A stretch of 44,307 bases of DNA, from positions 1 through 44,307 of the forward strand of contig NZ_WHOL01000115.1 in the NCBI RefSeq assembly GCF_009745975.1. The letters are read 5' to 3'. Source of the stretch: Actinokineospora pegani (GTDB lineage: Bacteria > Actinomycetota > Actinomycetes > Mycobacteriales > Pseudonocardiaceae). The notes below the pieces were generated by a model. That model saw only the letters and a program-made list of their open reading frames with translations, was not told the DNA's origin and did no database searches. Positions 1 through 6,945 of the stretch are shown here, one piece after another; within the stretch, counting starts at the first letter, position 1, and each line of letters opens with the position of its first letter. Position numbers and translations under genes: made by a program.

Positions 1-456
1 AAGGTCGGCGTGGCCGTGGCCGCGGTCGCGTCGGTTGCCGGGATGGTTCTCGCGGCGGCGCCCGCCACCGCCACCACCACCGCCTACCCCACCAGCACCT
101 TCTCGATCGAGGTCGGAGCGAGCTACTACAAAGGCACGGTCACCTGGTACAACCGGTCGGTCGGCGTCGACGGGGCGTTCAAGGCCGTCGGGGAACGGCG
201 GATCTACGCGCAGGCGTGGTCAGGCAGGACCTGGCTGGACTGGAACAGTTCCAGCACCTGGACCGACAGGTCCGGGCCCGCATCCCTTCCCCTCGACGCA
301 GACGTCGAAGGCGGGTCCACCCGGGTTAACGTCTGGATGACCAGCGCAGATCCCTACGACGGCCTCGAATACTTCACCTGCTACCGCTACGACAGCGTCT
401 GCTCCGGGCCCTATGTGGGAAAGCCCCCGGTGACGCCCCTCGACCCGGTGGACTGA
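1..456 (+). CDS. Secreted beta-rich protein of unknown function (5' partial)
   Basis: The reading frame is open to the left window edge, so the true start lies upstream; a GTG at 10 exists but would leave only part of the leader. The first residues form a hydrophobic, Ala/Val-rich stretch ending in A-x-A (APATA, then TTTAYP), which reads as the end of a Sec signal peptide. The mature part (about 120 residues) is rich in Tyr, Trp, Ser and Thr, with a T-W-Y-N-R segment and two late cysteines (FTCYRYDSVC) that could form a disulfide. I do not recognise a family; many actinobacterial small secreted proteins look like this. It runs convergently toward the palindrome at 484-515, which probably ends its transcript. 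Confidence 0.75.
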   Translation, partial: KVGVAVAAVASVAGMVLAAAPATATTTAYPTSTFSIEVGASYYKGTVTWYNRSVGVDGAFKAVGERRIYAQAWSGRTWLDWNSSSTWTDRSGPASLPLDADVEGGSTRVNVWMTSADPYDGLEYFTCYRYDSVCSGPYVGKPPVTPLDPVD

Positions 457-483
457 GCCCCGTCACCGCGTAGCGGCACCGAA

Positions 484-515
484 TCCGCCAAGTAGGTCCG
501 GACCTACTTGGCGGA
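484..515. terminator. 32-bp perfect palindrome, probable bidirectional terminator
   Basis: Two 16-nt arms (TCCGCCAAGTAGGTCC and its exact reverse complement) meet with no spacer. As RNA this can fold into a long hairpin with a 4-nt loop. It lies 28 nt after the stop of the leftmost gene and contains, on the other strand, the TAG stop of the degraded minus-strand gene, so it sits where a shared terminator between convergent genes belongs. A protein operator is an alternative. Confidence 0.6.
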
Positions 516-905
516 CCGCAGGTCAGCAGCATGGTCCTCCACCATCTTCACCTGGACCGGACAGCGGAGTCGGTGGTTGTGGCCAGGTCGGCTTGGGCCT
601 CGGCGGTGTCCTCGTCGAGGCCTGCGAACAGCAGGAAGGACACGACCGTCCACTGTGCACCTTCGACGCCGGGTGGGCGGCGCGTGGCGGCCTGGGTGCT
701 GCGGTCGGCTGGGGCGAGGACGGAGTGGGCGTCGGGACCCAGGCCGCGGACGGCCGGGGAGCCCGCCCAGGTTCGGAGGTGGGGGCATTGTGCCGCGGCG
801 GCGCGGACGAACCTGTCGGCGGGCGCCGGACACCTCCGGGGTGCCGACCAGGACGCCCCGGCGCTGGGCCGGATCGGTCGCCCGCACCCGGGCCAGGCCA
901 CGGCC
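504..905 (-). pseudogene. Frameshifted remnant of an unidentified minus-strand gene
   Basis: No single frame gives a convincing protein, but three pieces in different minus frames do. From 887 down to about 815 the frame reads M-R-A-T-D-P-A-Q-R-R-G-V-L-V-G-T-P-E-V. From about 810 down to 560 a second frame gives a plausible stretch containing AAAAQCPHLRTWAGSP, GVEGAQWTVVSFLLFAG and LDEDTAEAQADLATTTDS. From about 550 to the TAG at 504 a third frame gives V-Q-V-K-M-V-E-D-H-A-A-D-L-R-S-A-K. Outside its own piece each frame becomes Arg/Pro rich, as expected of shadow frames. I infer two frameshifts in a once-functional gene of about 130 residues; sequencing error cannot be excluded. Function unknown. 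Confidence 0.4.
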
Positions 906-923
906 GCTGCCACCCCCGCGCCC

Positions 924-944
924 GATCCCCTCTCCGAGGGGATC
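924..944. repeat. Short inverted repeat
   Basis: GATCCCCT, five bases, then AGGGGATC: an 8-bp perfect stem with a 5-nt loop. It lies between the stop of the serine hydrolase (1002) and the apparent start region of the degraded gene, so it could terminate the hydrolase transcript or be an operator of the degraded gene. There is no T-tract. Confidence 0.35.
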
Positions 945-1001
945 GACGTCAAGCGGGGACGGGGGCCCGCCAACACCAGACAGGCCCCCGTGCGCCGTTC
1001 G

Positions 1002-2120
1002 TCAGCCGCAGAGCGCGGCGTCGATGATCGTCTGCCGGGCCGCGCCCGCGCTGACCGTGTCCACGCCGACAGCGGAGACGTTGACGTTGAGCGCCACCGC
1101 CTTGTCGCCGCGGCCGACGGTGAAGGTGCTGTACCCGGCGACGTGGCCGGAGTGGCCCCAGGCGGTGCCGCAGGCGGTGTCGAACCGCTTGAGGCCCAGG
1201 CCGTAGTCGCCGATGCCCGGCAGCGGCTGGACGTCGCGCATGTCGGCCAGGCGGGCCGGGGAGAGCAGTTCGCCGGTCAGCAGGGCGGTGAGGAAGCGGG
1301 TCATGTCCTCGCCGGTGGACACCAGGGCGGCGGCCGCTCCCCAGATGGCGGGCTCGAAGCCGGTGTAGTCGGCCAGCGGGTAGCCGGCGTAGGCGATGTA
1401 GCCGCGCGCGAAGGGGGCGGGCAGGGCCTTCTGGCCCGCCTCGGCGTAGAAGCTCGAGCTCATGCCCGCGGGGGTGATGACCCGCTCGGTGACCTCGGTG
1501 CCGATCGACCGGCCGGTGACCTGCTCCACGATCATGCCGAGCAGCGTGTAGCCGGTGTTGGAGTACGCGCCGTCCGTGCCCGCCGCGAAGTCTGCGCCCT
1601 TGGGCGTCGCGGAGTCGATGAGCTGCTGCGGGCTGGGCGGCGAGATCTGCCAGACGGGGTTGAACAGCACCTGGGCGATCTGCAGGTAGTCGCCGCCGAG
1701 GTAGCCGAGGTAGTCGGGGACGCCGGAGCGGTGGGTCAGCAGGTGCCGCACGGTGATGGCGGCGGGGTCGACGCCGTCGCCGCTGAGCACCCCGGGCAGG
1801 TGCTGGGCCACGGTGTCGTCGAGGGTCAGCTCGCCCTCGTCGACGAGCTGCAGGACGACCGTGGCGACCGTCATCTTGGTCTGGCTGCCCACGCGGAACC
1901 GGGTGTCCTCGTCGAGGGCGGTGTCGCCGAACAGCGTGGTCCTGCCGCTGCCCGCGCCGACGACGGTGTCACCGTCGCGCACGGCCTGCGCCGCCCCCAG
2001 GGACCCCATCGCCAGGCGGTACTCCCCCAGCACGTCCGGGACCGGATCGGCGCCCGCGGGCGCCACGGCGAACCCGGCCACCGCCAGTCCGGCGAGTACG
2101 ACGACCAGTAGACGGCGCAT
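1002..2120 (-). CDS. Secreted serine hydrolase, beta-lactamase / DD-peptidase family (class C fold)
   Basis: 372 residues from an ATG at 2120 preceded by a strong GAGGAGGGGG ribosome site; longer in-frame extension upstream is only the antisense of the next gene. Residues 1-24 are a signal peptide (MRRLLVVVLAGLAVAG, cleavage near PAGA-DP). Active-site motifs of the penicillin-binding beta-lactamase superfamily are present: S79-Q-T-K82 (nucleophile and general base), Y186-S-N188, and H-S-G-H near residue 322 in place of KTG. The family covers D-Ala-D-Ala carboxypeptidases, esterases and EstB-like enzymes; the substrate cannot be read from sequence. No C-terminal anchor is visible, so it is probably released outside the membrane. 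It is divergent from the oxidoreductase gene at 2343. Confidence 0.88.
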   Translation of the reverse strand: MRRLLVVVLAGLAVAGFAVAPAGADPVPDVLGEYRLAMGSLGAAQAVRDGDTVVGAGSGRTTLFGDTALDEDTRFRVGSQTKMTVATVVLQLVDEGELTLDDTVAQHLPGVLSGDGVDPAAITVRHLLTHRSGVPDYLGYLGGDYLQIAQVLFNPVWQISPPSPQQLIDSATPKGADFAAGTDGAYSNTGYTLLGMIVEQVTGRSIGTEVTERVITPAGMSSSFYAEAGQKALPAPFARGYIAYAGYPLADYTGFEPAIWGAAAALVSTGEDMTRFLTALLTGELLSPARLADMRDVQPLPGIGDYGLGLKRFDTACGTAWGHSGHVAGYSTFTVGRGDKAVALNVNVSAVGVDTVSAGAARQTIIDAALCG

Positions 2121-2137
2121 GCCACCCCCTCCTCCAC

Positions 2138-2159
2138 GAACAACGATGTTCTCAACATA
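2138..2159 (-). promoter_or_regulatory. Inverted repeats over the serine hydrolase -10 region
   Basis: Two overlapping inverted repeats: GAACA-N4-TGTTC at 2138-2151 and ATGTT-N3-AACAT at 2146-2158. On the minus strand TATGTT (2159-2154) fits a TAnnnT -10 element, so a dimeric repressor bound here would block the serine hydrolase promoter. Which regulator binds is unknown; TetR- and MarR-type sites have this form. Confidence 0.4.
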
Positions 2160-2342
2160 GCGGGCGCAGGCGGCGCGCATTCGACAGTGGACAGAACCTG
2201 CCAGCGGTGGCGGACGGGCAGGGCGCGCGGCGGTGATCCGCCCGCTCACGCCGGACTGGTCGGTTATTCCGGGGGTGCTCGGTTCTGTCGGCAACCTCAC
2301 CCGTTGTGGTCGGCCGGGGGCCCGCGGTATCAGGATGGGGTC

Positions 2343-3461
2343 GTGACCGACGTGAAGGATCTCGACACCCCGTTCTCCCTCGGCCCGGTGCAGGTGCGCA
2401 ACCGGTTCGCCATGGCGCCGATGACCCGGAAGCACTCGCCGGGGGGTGTGCCCGGGCCCGACGTGGTGGAGTACTACCGCAAGCGGGCGGCGGGCGGGGT
2501 GGGGCTGATCATCACCGAGGGCGTGTACATCCCCGACCCGGCGACCGGGCCGGACACCGACGTGCCGCGCCTGTACGACCTGGACCCGCTGGGCGGGTGG
2601 CGGGCCGTGGTGGACCGGGTGCACGCGGCCGGGGGCGTGATCATCCCGCAGCTCTGGCACCTCGGGTCGGCGCGCGGCAAGGCGCCCGAGTACAACCCCG
2701 ACGTCGAGACCGTCAGCGCCTCCGGGGTGGCCACCAACGGCGAGCCGGTGGGCCGGGCGATGACCGAGGCCGACCTCGACGCCACCCGCGAGGCCTACGT
2801 GCGGGCCGCGCTGAGCGCGCGCCGGTCGGCCTTCGACGGGATCGAGCTGCACGGGGCGCACGGCTACCTGCTCGACGGCTTCCTCTGGGACCGCACCAAC
2901 CAGCGCACCGACCTGTTCGGCGGCTCGCACAAGGAGCGCGCCGCCTACCCGGCCTCGGTCGTGGCGGCCGTGCGCGCGCAGGTCGGCCCGGACTTCCCGA
3001 TCGTCTTCCGCTACTCGCAGTGGAAGGACGCCGACTTCGACGCCCGCATCGCCGAGAACCCCTCCGAGCTCGAGGCCGTCCTCTCGCCGCTGGTCGAGGC
3101 CGGGCTGACCGCCCTGCACCCGTCGGTGCGCCGGTACTGGGAGCCCGCCTTCCCCGACCTGCCCGGCGCGGACGGCGAGCTCAGCCTCGCGGGCTGGACC
3201 AAGCGCATCACCGGCCTCCCGGTCATCACCGTGGGCTCGGTGGGCCTGTCCGCCCCCTTCGTCAGCCGCACCCCCAGCCGCGAGCCCGCGGGCTTCGCCG
3301 GGGTCGACGCCCTGCTCGAGCAGTTCGGCGCGGGCGAGTGGGACATCGTGGCCCTGGGCCGCACCCTGCTGTCGGACCCGGACTGGGTCCGCAAGCTGCT
3401 GGACGGCCGCACGGACGAGATCGTGCCCTACGAGCGCAAGCACATGCGGGAACTGGTCTGA
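2343..3461 (+). CDS. NADH:flavin oxidoreductase, Old Yellow Enzyme family
   Basis: 372 residues from GTG 2343 (VTDVKDLDTPFSLGPVQV). FMN-dependent (beta/alpha)8-barrel ene-reductase or dehydrogenase. Visible family features: N-terminal A-P-M-T near residue 24 contacting flavin, PQLWHLG near 103, the substrate/FMN motif H-G-A-H-G-Y-L with following FLWDRTNQRTDLFGG, and the C-terminal phosphate-binding ALGRTLLSDPDWVRK. The length matches the class. A barrel-only protein like this uses NAD(P)H to reduce activated alkenes; the natural substrate is unknown. Start choice: the frame upstream is shadow sequence, and CAGGAT at 2331-2336 lies 6 nt before the GTG in the spacing of a leaderless -10. No operon partner; divergent from the hydrolase. 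Confidence 0.88.
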   Translation: MTDVKDLDTPFSLGPVQVRNRFAMAPMTRKHSPGGVPGPDVVEYYRKRAAGGVGLIITEGVYIPDPATGPDTDVPRLYDLDPLGGWRAVVDRVHAAGGVIIPQLWHLGSARGKAPEYNPDVETVSASGVATNGEPVGRAMTEADLDATREAYVRAALSARRSAFDGIELHGAHGYLLDGFLWDRTNQRTDLFGGSHKERAAYPASVVAAVRAQVGPDFPIVFRYSQWKDADFDARIAENPSELEAVLSPLVEAGLTALHPSVRRYWEPAFPDLPGADGELSLAGWTKRITGLPVITVGSVGLSAPFVSRTPSREPAGFAGVDALLEQFGAGEWDIVALGRTLLSDPDWVRKLLDGRTDEIVPYERKHMRELV

Positions 3462-3474
3462 GCCCCCGGCGCCC

Positions 3475-4287
3475 TCAGCCCAGGACGAGCTTGGCCCAGA
3501 CCTCGCGGTGGTCGGACAGGCCGCTGGGGACGACCTCGACGCCGCCGGGGGTGAACCTCCCCGCGAGGCCGAAGACGTAGTCGATCTTCCGGCCGCCGTC
3601 GCCGGTGGCCGTGCCGCCCCGGGTGCAGCAGCCGCTCGCCTCGTTGTGCCTGCCCGCGGCCCCCTGGCCGTAGGCGGGGCGGTACAGGGGGTTGAGCTGG
3701 GCGTCGCCGGGGGCGGCGTTGAAGTCGCCGCCGACGTAGGCCGCGTGCCCGGCGGTGGCGTAGCCCGCCATGATCCTGGCGACCTCGCGGATCTGGGCGC
3801 CCCGGGTGCCGTCGGCGTGGAAGTCGATGTGGGTCGAGCAGGCCAGGACGTCGGGACCGGAGAGCTTGGCGCAGACCATCCTGCGCGGCTCGTGGCCGCC
3901 CGGGTTGGGCAGCGGCCAGACCTTCTGCCAGGCCGACTCGCCGCGGTAGGCCAGGGCGATGCCGTAGTCGGAGCCGTCGTCGCACCGGTGGCGGGTGGGC
4001 ACGTGCTCGACCGTCCACGCGGCGCCGAGGCGGGCGCGCAGCCGCTTGGCCTGGCCCGCGCAGACCTCCTGCGGGGTGGCGGCCTTGGGGTCGCGGTTGG
4101 CGATGGCGGCGGCGACCTCGTCGGCGACGGCGGGCCTGCCGTCGTTGCACTTGCCGCCGCACATGTTGAAGCTCAGGGTGAGCACGGTGGTCGCCCTCGG
4201 CTCCACCGCCCGCGCCTGCCCCGCCGGGACCACCACCGCGGCGGCGACGGCCGCCCCGAGCACCACACGACCCAACACCGAGCGCAT
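3475..4287 (-). CDS. Secreted endonuclease/exonuclease/phosphatase-fold hydrolase
   Basis: 270 residues from ATG 4287, preceded by AGGAGGAAAGG. Signal peptide at 1-27 (VLGRVVLGAAVAAAVVVPAGQARA). The DNase-I-like metal-dependent fold is shown by LSFNMCGG near the mature N-terminus, S-T-H-I-D-F, G-G-D-F-N-A (metal-binding Asp/Asn), R-K-I-D-Y-V-F, and the terminal S-D-H-R-E-V catalytic SDH motif. Several cysteines (NMCGGKCND, HRCDDGS, SGCCTRGG) suggest disulfides, consistent with secretion. Substrate may be nucleic acid, sphingomyelin or phosphoinositide; sequence alone does not decide. Convergent with the OYE gene (13-nt gap) and divergent from the acetyltransferase. Confidence 0.85.
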   Translation of the reverse strand: MRSVLGRVVLGAAVAAAVVVPAGQARAVEPRATTVLTLSFNMCGGKCNDGRPAVADEVAAAIANRDPKAATPQEVCAGQAKRLRARLGAAWTVEHVPTRHRCDDGSDYGIALAYRGESAWQKVWPLPNPGGHEPRRMVCAKLSGPDVLACSTHIDFHADGTRGAQIREVARIMAGYATAGHAAYVGGDFNAAPGDAQLNPLYRPAYGQGAAGRHNEASGCCTRGGTATGDGGRKIDYVFGLAGRFTPGGVEVVPSGLSDHREVWAKLVLG

Positions 4288-4321
4288 CGGCCGCCCTTTC
4301 CTCCTGGTGAACGACGCGCTC

Positions 4322-4327
4322 AACCTA
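4322..4327 (-). promoter_or_regulatory. Candidate -10 of the secreted endonuclease-fold gene
   Basis: TAGGTT on the minus strand fits TAnnnT, about 35 nt before the ATG at 4287. GTGATT 17 nt further upstream is only a weak -35 match. Confidence 0.3.
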
Positions 4328-4386
4328 ACCGCTGTCGGTGAACGAATCACCACTCCCGCGCGGCAACCACCCACGACCGGGCCGGC

Positions 4387-4392
4387 TAGAGT
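4387..4392 (+). promoter_or_regulatory. -10 element of a probable leaderless transcript (acetyltransferase)
   Basis: TAGAGT lies 6 nt before the GTG at 4399 and there is no Shine-Dalgarno sequence between them, so transcription would begin at or next to the start codon. Confidence 0.5.
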
Positions 4393-4398
4393 CCCCCC

Positions 4399-4890
4399 GT
4401 GATCATCCGACGCGAACGCCCCGGTGACGAGGCCGCCATCCACGCGGTCACCACCGCCGCCTTCGACCGCCCGGTCGAGGCGGACCTGATCGACCAGCTC
4501 CGCCTCGACCCCGGCTGGATCCCCGCCCTGTCCTTCGTGGCCACGGCGGGCACCAAGGTCATCGGCCACGTCGTCGCCACCCGCGGCGCCGTCGACGGCG
4601 TCCCCGCGCTGGGCCTCGGCCCGCTCAGCGTCCACCCCGACCACCAGCGCGCCCGGGTCGGCTCCGCCCTCGTGCGCACCCTCATCGGCGCCGCCAGCGC
4701 CTTGGACGAGCCACTCGTCGCCCTGCTCGGCGACCCCGAGTACTACCAGCGCTTCGGCTTCCGCCGCGGCGACGAGCTGGGCATCGCCCCGCCGGTCGCC
4801 GAGTGGCGGCCGCACTTCCAGGTCCACGCCCTCGCGGCGGAGGTACCCCGAGGGACCTTCACCTACGCGGAGCCCTTCACCCGGCTGTAG
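4399..4890 (+). CDS. GNAT family N-acetyltransferase, YhbS-like
   Basis: 163 residues from GTG 4399. Acetyl-CoA-dependent transferase fold: beta4/alpha3 pyrophosphate-binding motif LGPLSVHPDHQRARVGSALV (residues 75-94), and the YhbS-type C-terminal signature L-L-G-D-P-E-Y-Y-Q-R-F-G-F (near 112-124) followed by FQVHAL. E. coli YhbS shares this LGDP-x-YY-x-RFGF layout. The acceptor is unknown. Monocistronic; a leaderless start is likely (see the -10 just upstream). Confidence 0.88.
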   Translation: MIIRRERPGDEAAIHAVTTAAFDRPVEADLIDQLRLDPGWIPALSFVATAGTKVIGHVVATRGAVDGVPALGLGPLSVHPDHQRARVGSALVRTLIGAASALDEPLVALLGDPEYYQRFGFRRGDELGIAPPVAEWRPHFQVHALAAEVPRGTFTYAEPFTRL

Positions 4891-4964
4891 CCAGTCGCGC
4901 CCGGACCGGCCCCCGGATCGGGGAACCCGACTTTCCGCGCTTCCACGCCCGCTCGCGCGGCGGT

Positions 4965-4970
4965 TAGGGT
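4965..4970 (+). promoter_or_regulatory. -10 element of a probable leaderless transcript (acetoacetyl-CoA synthetase)
   Basis: TAGGGT ends 7 nt before the GTG at 4978, with no ribosome site between. Confidence 0.5.
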
Positions 4971-4977
4971 CGCTGGT

Positions 4978-6945
4978 GTGACCGACAGCGCAGAGGTGTT
5001 GTGGCGGCCGAGTGCCGAGCAGGTGGCGGGGTCCCGGGTGGCCGACTTCCAGCGGTGGCTGGCCGCCGACCGCGGGCTGGAGTTCGACTCCTACCTGGCG
5101 TTGCAGCGGTGGAGCGGGCAGCACCCGGCCGAGTTCTGGGGCGCGTTGTGGGACTACTTCGGCCTCGACCGGGTCAGCGGCTACGAGGAGGTGCTGCCGC
5201 GCCGGGAGATGCCGGGGGCGCGGTGGTTCAGCGGGGCCCGGATCAACTTCGCCGAGCGGTGCCTGGCGCACCCGCGCGAGGACCGGCCCGCGGTCGTCAG
5301 CCTCGACGAGCGCGGCGAGCCGCTGGAGACCTCCTGGGCCGACCTGCGCCGCGAGGTGGCGGCGGTGGCCGGGCTGCTGCGCGCGCACGGCGTGGGTCCC
5401 GGCGACCACGTCGCGGCCTACCTGCCCAACGTCCGCGAGGCCGTGGTCGGCCTGCTGGCGACGGCGGCGGTCGGGGCGGTGTGGACGGCGTGCTCACCGG
5501 ACTTCGGCACCGCCAGCGTGCTGGCCCGGTTCCGGCAGGTGGCGCCGGTAGTGCTGCTGGCGGGCGAGGGCTACGTCTACGGGGGCAAGGCGTTCGACCG
5601 GCGCCCGCACGCCGCCGAGCTGCTCGACGGGCTGCCCTCGGTGCGGCACCTGCTGGTCACCGGCGGCGACTGGCCCGCGCGCGACGGCCTGGCCGTGCAC
5701 GCCTGGCCCGCGCCCTCGGACGAGGAGCTGGTGTTCGCCGACACCGCCTTCGACGACGCGCTGTGGGTGCTGTGGTCCTCGGGCACGACCGGCGTGCCGA
5801 AGGGCATCGTGCAGGGCCACGGCGGGATCGTGCTGGAGCTGCTCAAGTCGGTCGGGCTGTGCGCGGACATCGGCGCGGACGACCGGTTCGGCTTCGTCAC
5901 CTCCACCTCCTGGATGGTGTGGAACTACCTGGTCGGCGGCCTGCTGCACGGGTCGACGATCGTGCTCTACGACGGCAGCCCCACCCACCCCGACGTCGAC
6001 CAGGCCTGGCGGGTCGCGGAGCTGACCGGCACCACCGTGCTGGGGGTCGGCGCGGGCTACGTCGTGGCCGGGGAGAAGTCCGGCGCGCGACCCGGGTCCC
6101 GGTTCGACCTGAGCGGGCTGCGGTCGGTGCTGCAAACGGGCTCGACCATGCCCCCCGCGGCCTGGCGGTGGGTGTACAGCCACGTCGGCGACCACATCTG
6201 GCTCCAGTCGATCTGCGGCGGCACCGACGTGTGCTCGGCCCTGGCGGGCGGCGCGGCCGACCTGCCGGTCTACACCGGGCGCATCCCCGCCCCCGCGCTG
6301 GGCGTGGCCCTGGCCTCGTGGGGCCCGGACGGCCTGCCGCTGCTGGGCGAACAGGGCGAGCTGGTGGTGACCGAGCCGCTGCCGTCGATGCCCCTGCGCT
6401 TCGTCAACGACCCCGGCGGCGAGCGCTACCACGCCAGCTACTTCGACGTGTTCCCCGGCGTCTGGCGCCACGGCGACTGGGTGACCGTCCACGAGGACGC
6501 GTCGCTGGTGGTCGCGGGCCGCTCCGACTCGACGCTCAACCGCCAGGGCGTGCGCATGGGCTCCGCCGACATCTACGCCGTGGTGGAACGCTTCCCGGAG
6601 ATCGCCGACAGCCTGGTCATCGGCGCGGAACTGGCCGACGGCGGCTACGCCATGCCCCTGTTCGTGGTCCTGTCCGAGGGCGCCGCGCTCGACGACGGCC
6701 TGGTGGCCGGGATCAAGGCCGCCATCCGCTCGGAGCTGTCCCCCCGGCACGTCCCCGACGACGTGGTGGCGGTCCCCGCCGTCCCACGCACGCTCACCGG
6801 CAAGAAGCTCGAGGTCCCGGTCAAACGCATCCTGCAGGGCGACGCGCCGGAGAAGGTCAGCTCGCCGGGGGCGGTCACGAACGCGGAGGTGCTGCCCTGG
6901 TTCGCCGAGTACGGGTCGCGGTTGGGCGCCGCCGGACAGGGGTGA
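4978..6945 (+). CDS. aacS: Acetoacetyl-CoA synthetase (acetoacetate--CoA ligase)
   Basis: 655 residues from GTG 4978, the usual length of the family. ANL-superfamily adenylate-forming enzyme that converts acetoacetate, ATP and CoA to acetoacetyl-CoA in the cytoplasm. The N-terminal linker domain typical of acetyl/acetoacetyl-CoA synthetases is present (FQRWLAADRGLEFDSYLALQ...W...WDYFGL). The P-loop SSGTTGVPKGIVQGHGG lies near 266-282, the adenylate-contact SICGGTD near 412, a GRSDSTLNRQGVRMGSADIY hinge near 513, and the catalytic lysine in LTGKKLEVPVKR near 620. It may salvage ketone bodies or supply acetoacetyl-CoA for PHA or ethylmalonyl-CoA routes; that link to the polyketide synthase is speculation. 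Its stop directly abuts the stop of the convergent oxidoreductase gene. Confidence 0.92.
   Translation: MTDSAEVLWRPSAEQVAGSRVADFQRWLAADRGLEFDSYLALQRWSGQHPAEFWGALWDYFGLDRVSGYEEVLPRREMPGARWFSGARINFAERCLAHPREDRPAVVSLDERGEPLETSWADLRREVAAVAGLLRAHGVGPGDHVAAYLPNVREAVVGLLATAAVGAVWTACSPDFGTASVLARFRQVAPVVLLAGEGYVYGGKAFDRRPHAAELLDGLPSVRHLLVTGGDWPARDGLAVHAWPAPSDEELVFADTAFDDALWVLWSSGTTGVPKGIVQGHGGIVLELLKSVGLCADIGADDRFGFVTSTSWMVWNYLVGGLLHGSTIVLYDGSPTHPDVDQAWRVAELTGTTVLGVGAGYVVAGEKSGARPGSRFDLSGLRSVLQTGSTMPPAAWRWVYSHVGDHIWLQSICGGTDVCSALAGGAADLPVYTGRIPAPALGVALASWGPDGLPLLGEQGELVVTEPLPSMPLRFVNDPGGERYHASYFDVFPGVWRHGDWVTVHEDASLVVAGRSDSTLNRQGVRMGSADIYAVVERFPEIADSLVIGAELADGGYAMPLFVVLSEGAALDDGLVAGIKAAIRSELSPRHVPDDVVAVPAVPRTLTGKKLEVPVKRILQGDAPEKVSSPGAVTNAEVLPWFAEYGSRLGAAGQG

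Noticed and set aside
2121-3443. N-terminal extension of the serine hydrolase frame
   Set aside because: It lies antisense to the OYE gene; the ATG at 2120 has a strong ribosome site and begins a proper signal peptide.
4288-5409. N-terminal extension of the endonuclease-fold gene
   Set aside because: Antisense to the acetyltransferase and synthetase genes; the ATG at 4287 has AGGAGGAAAGG and a signal peptide.
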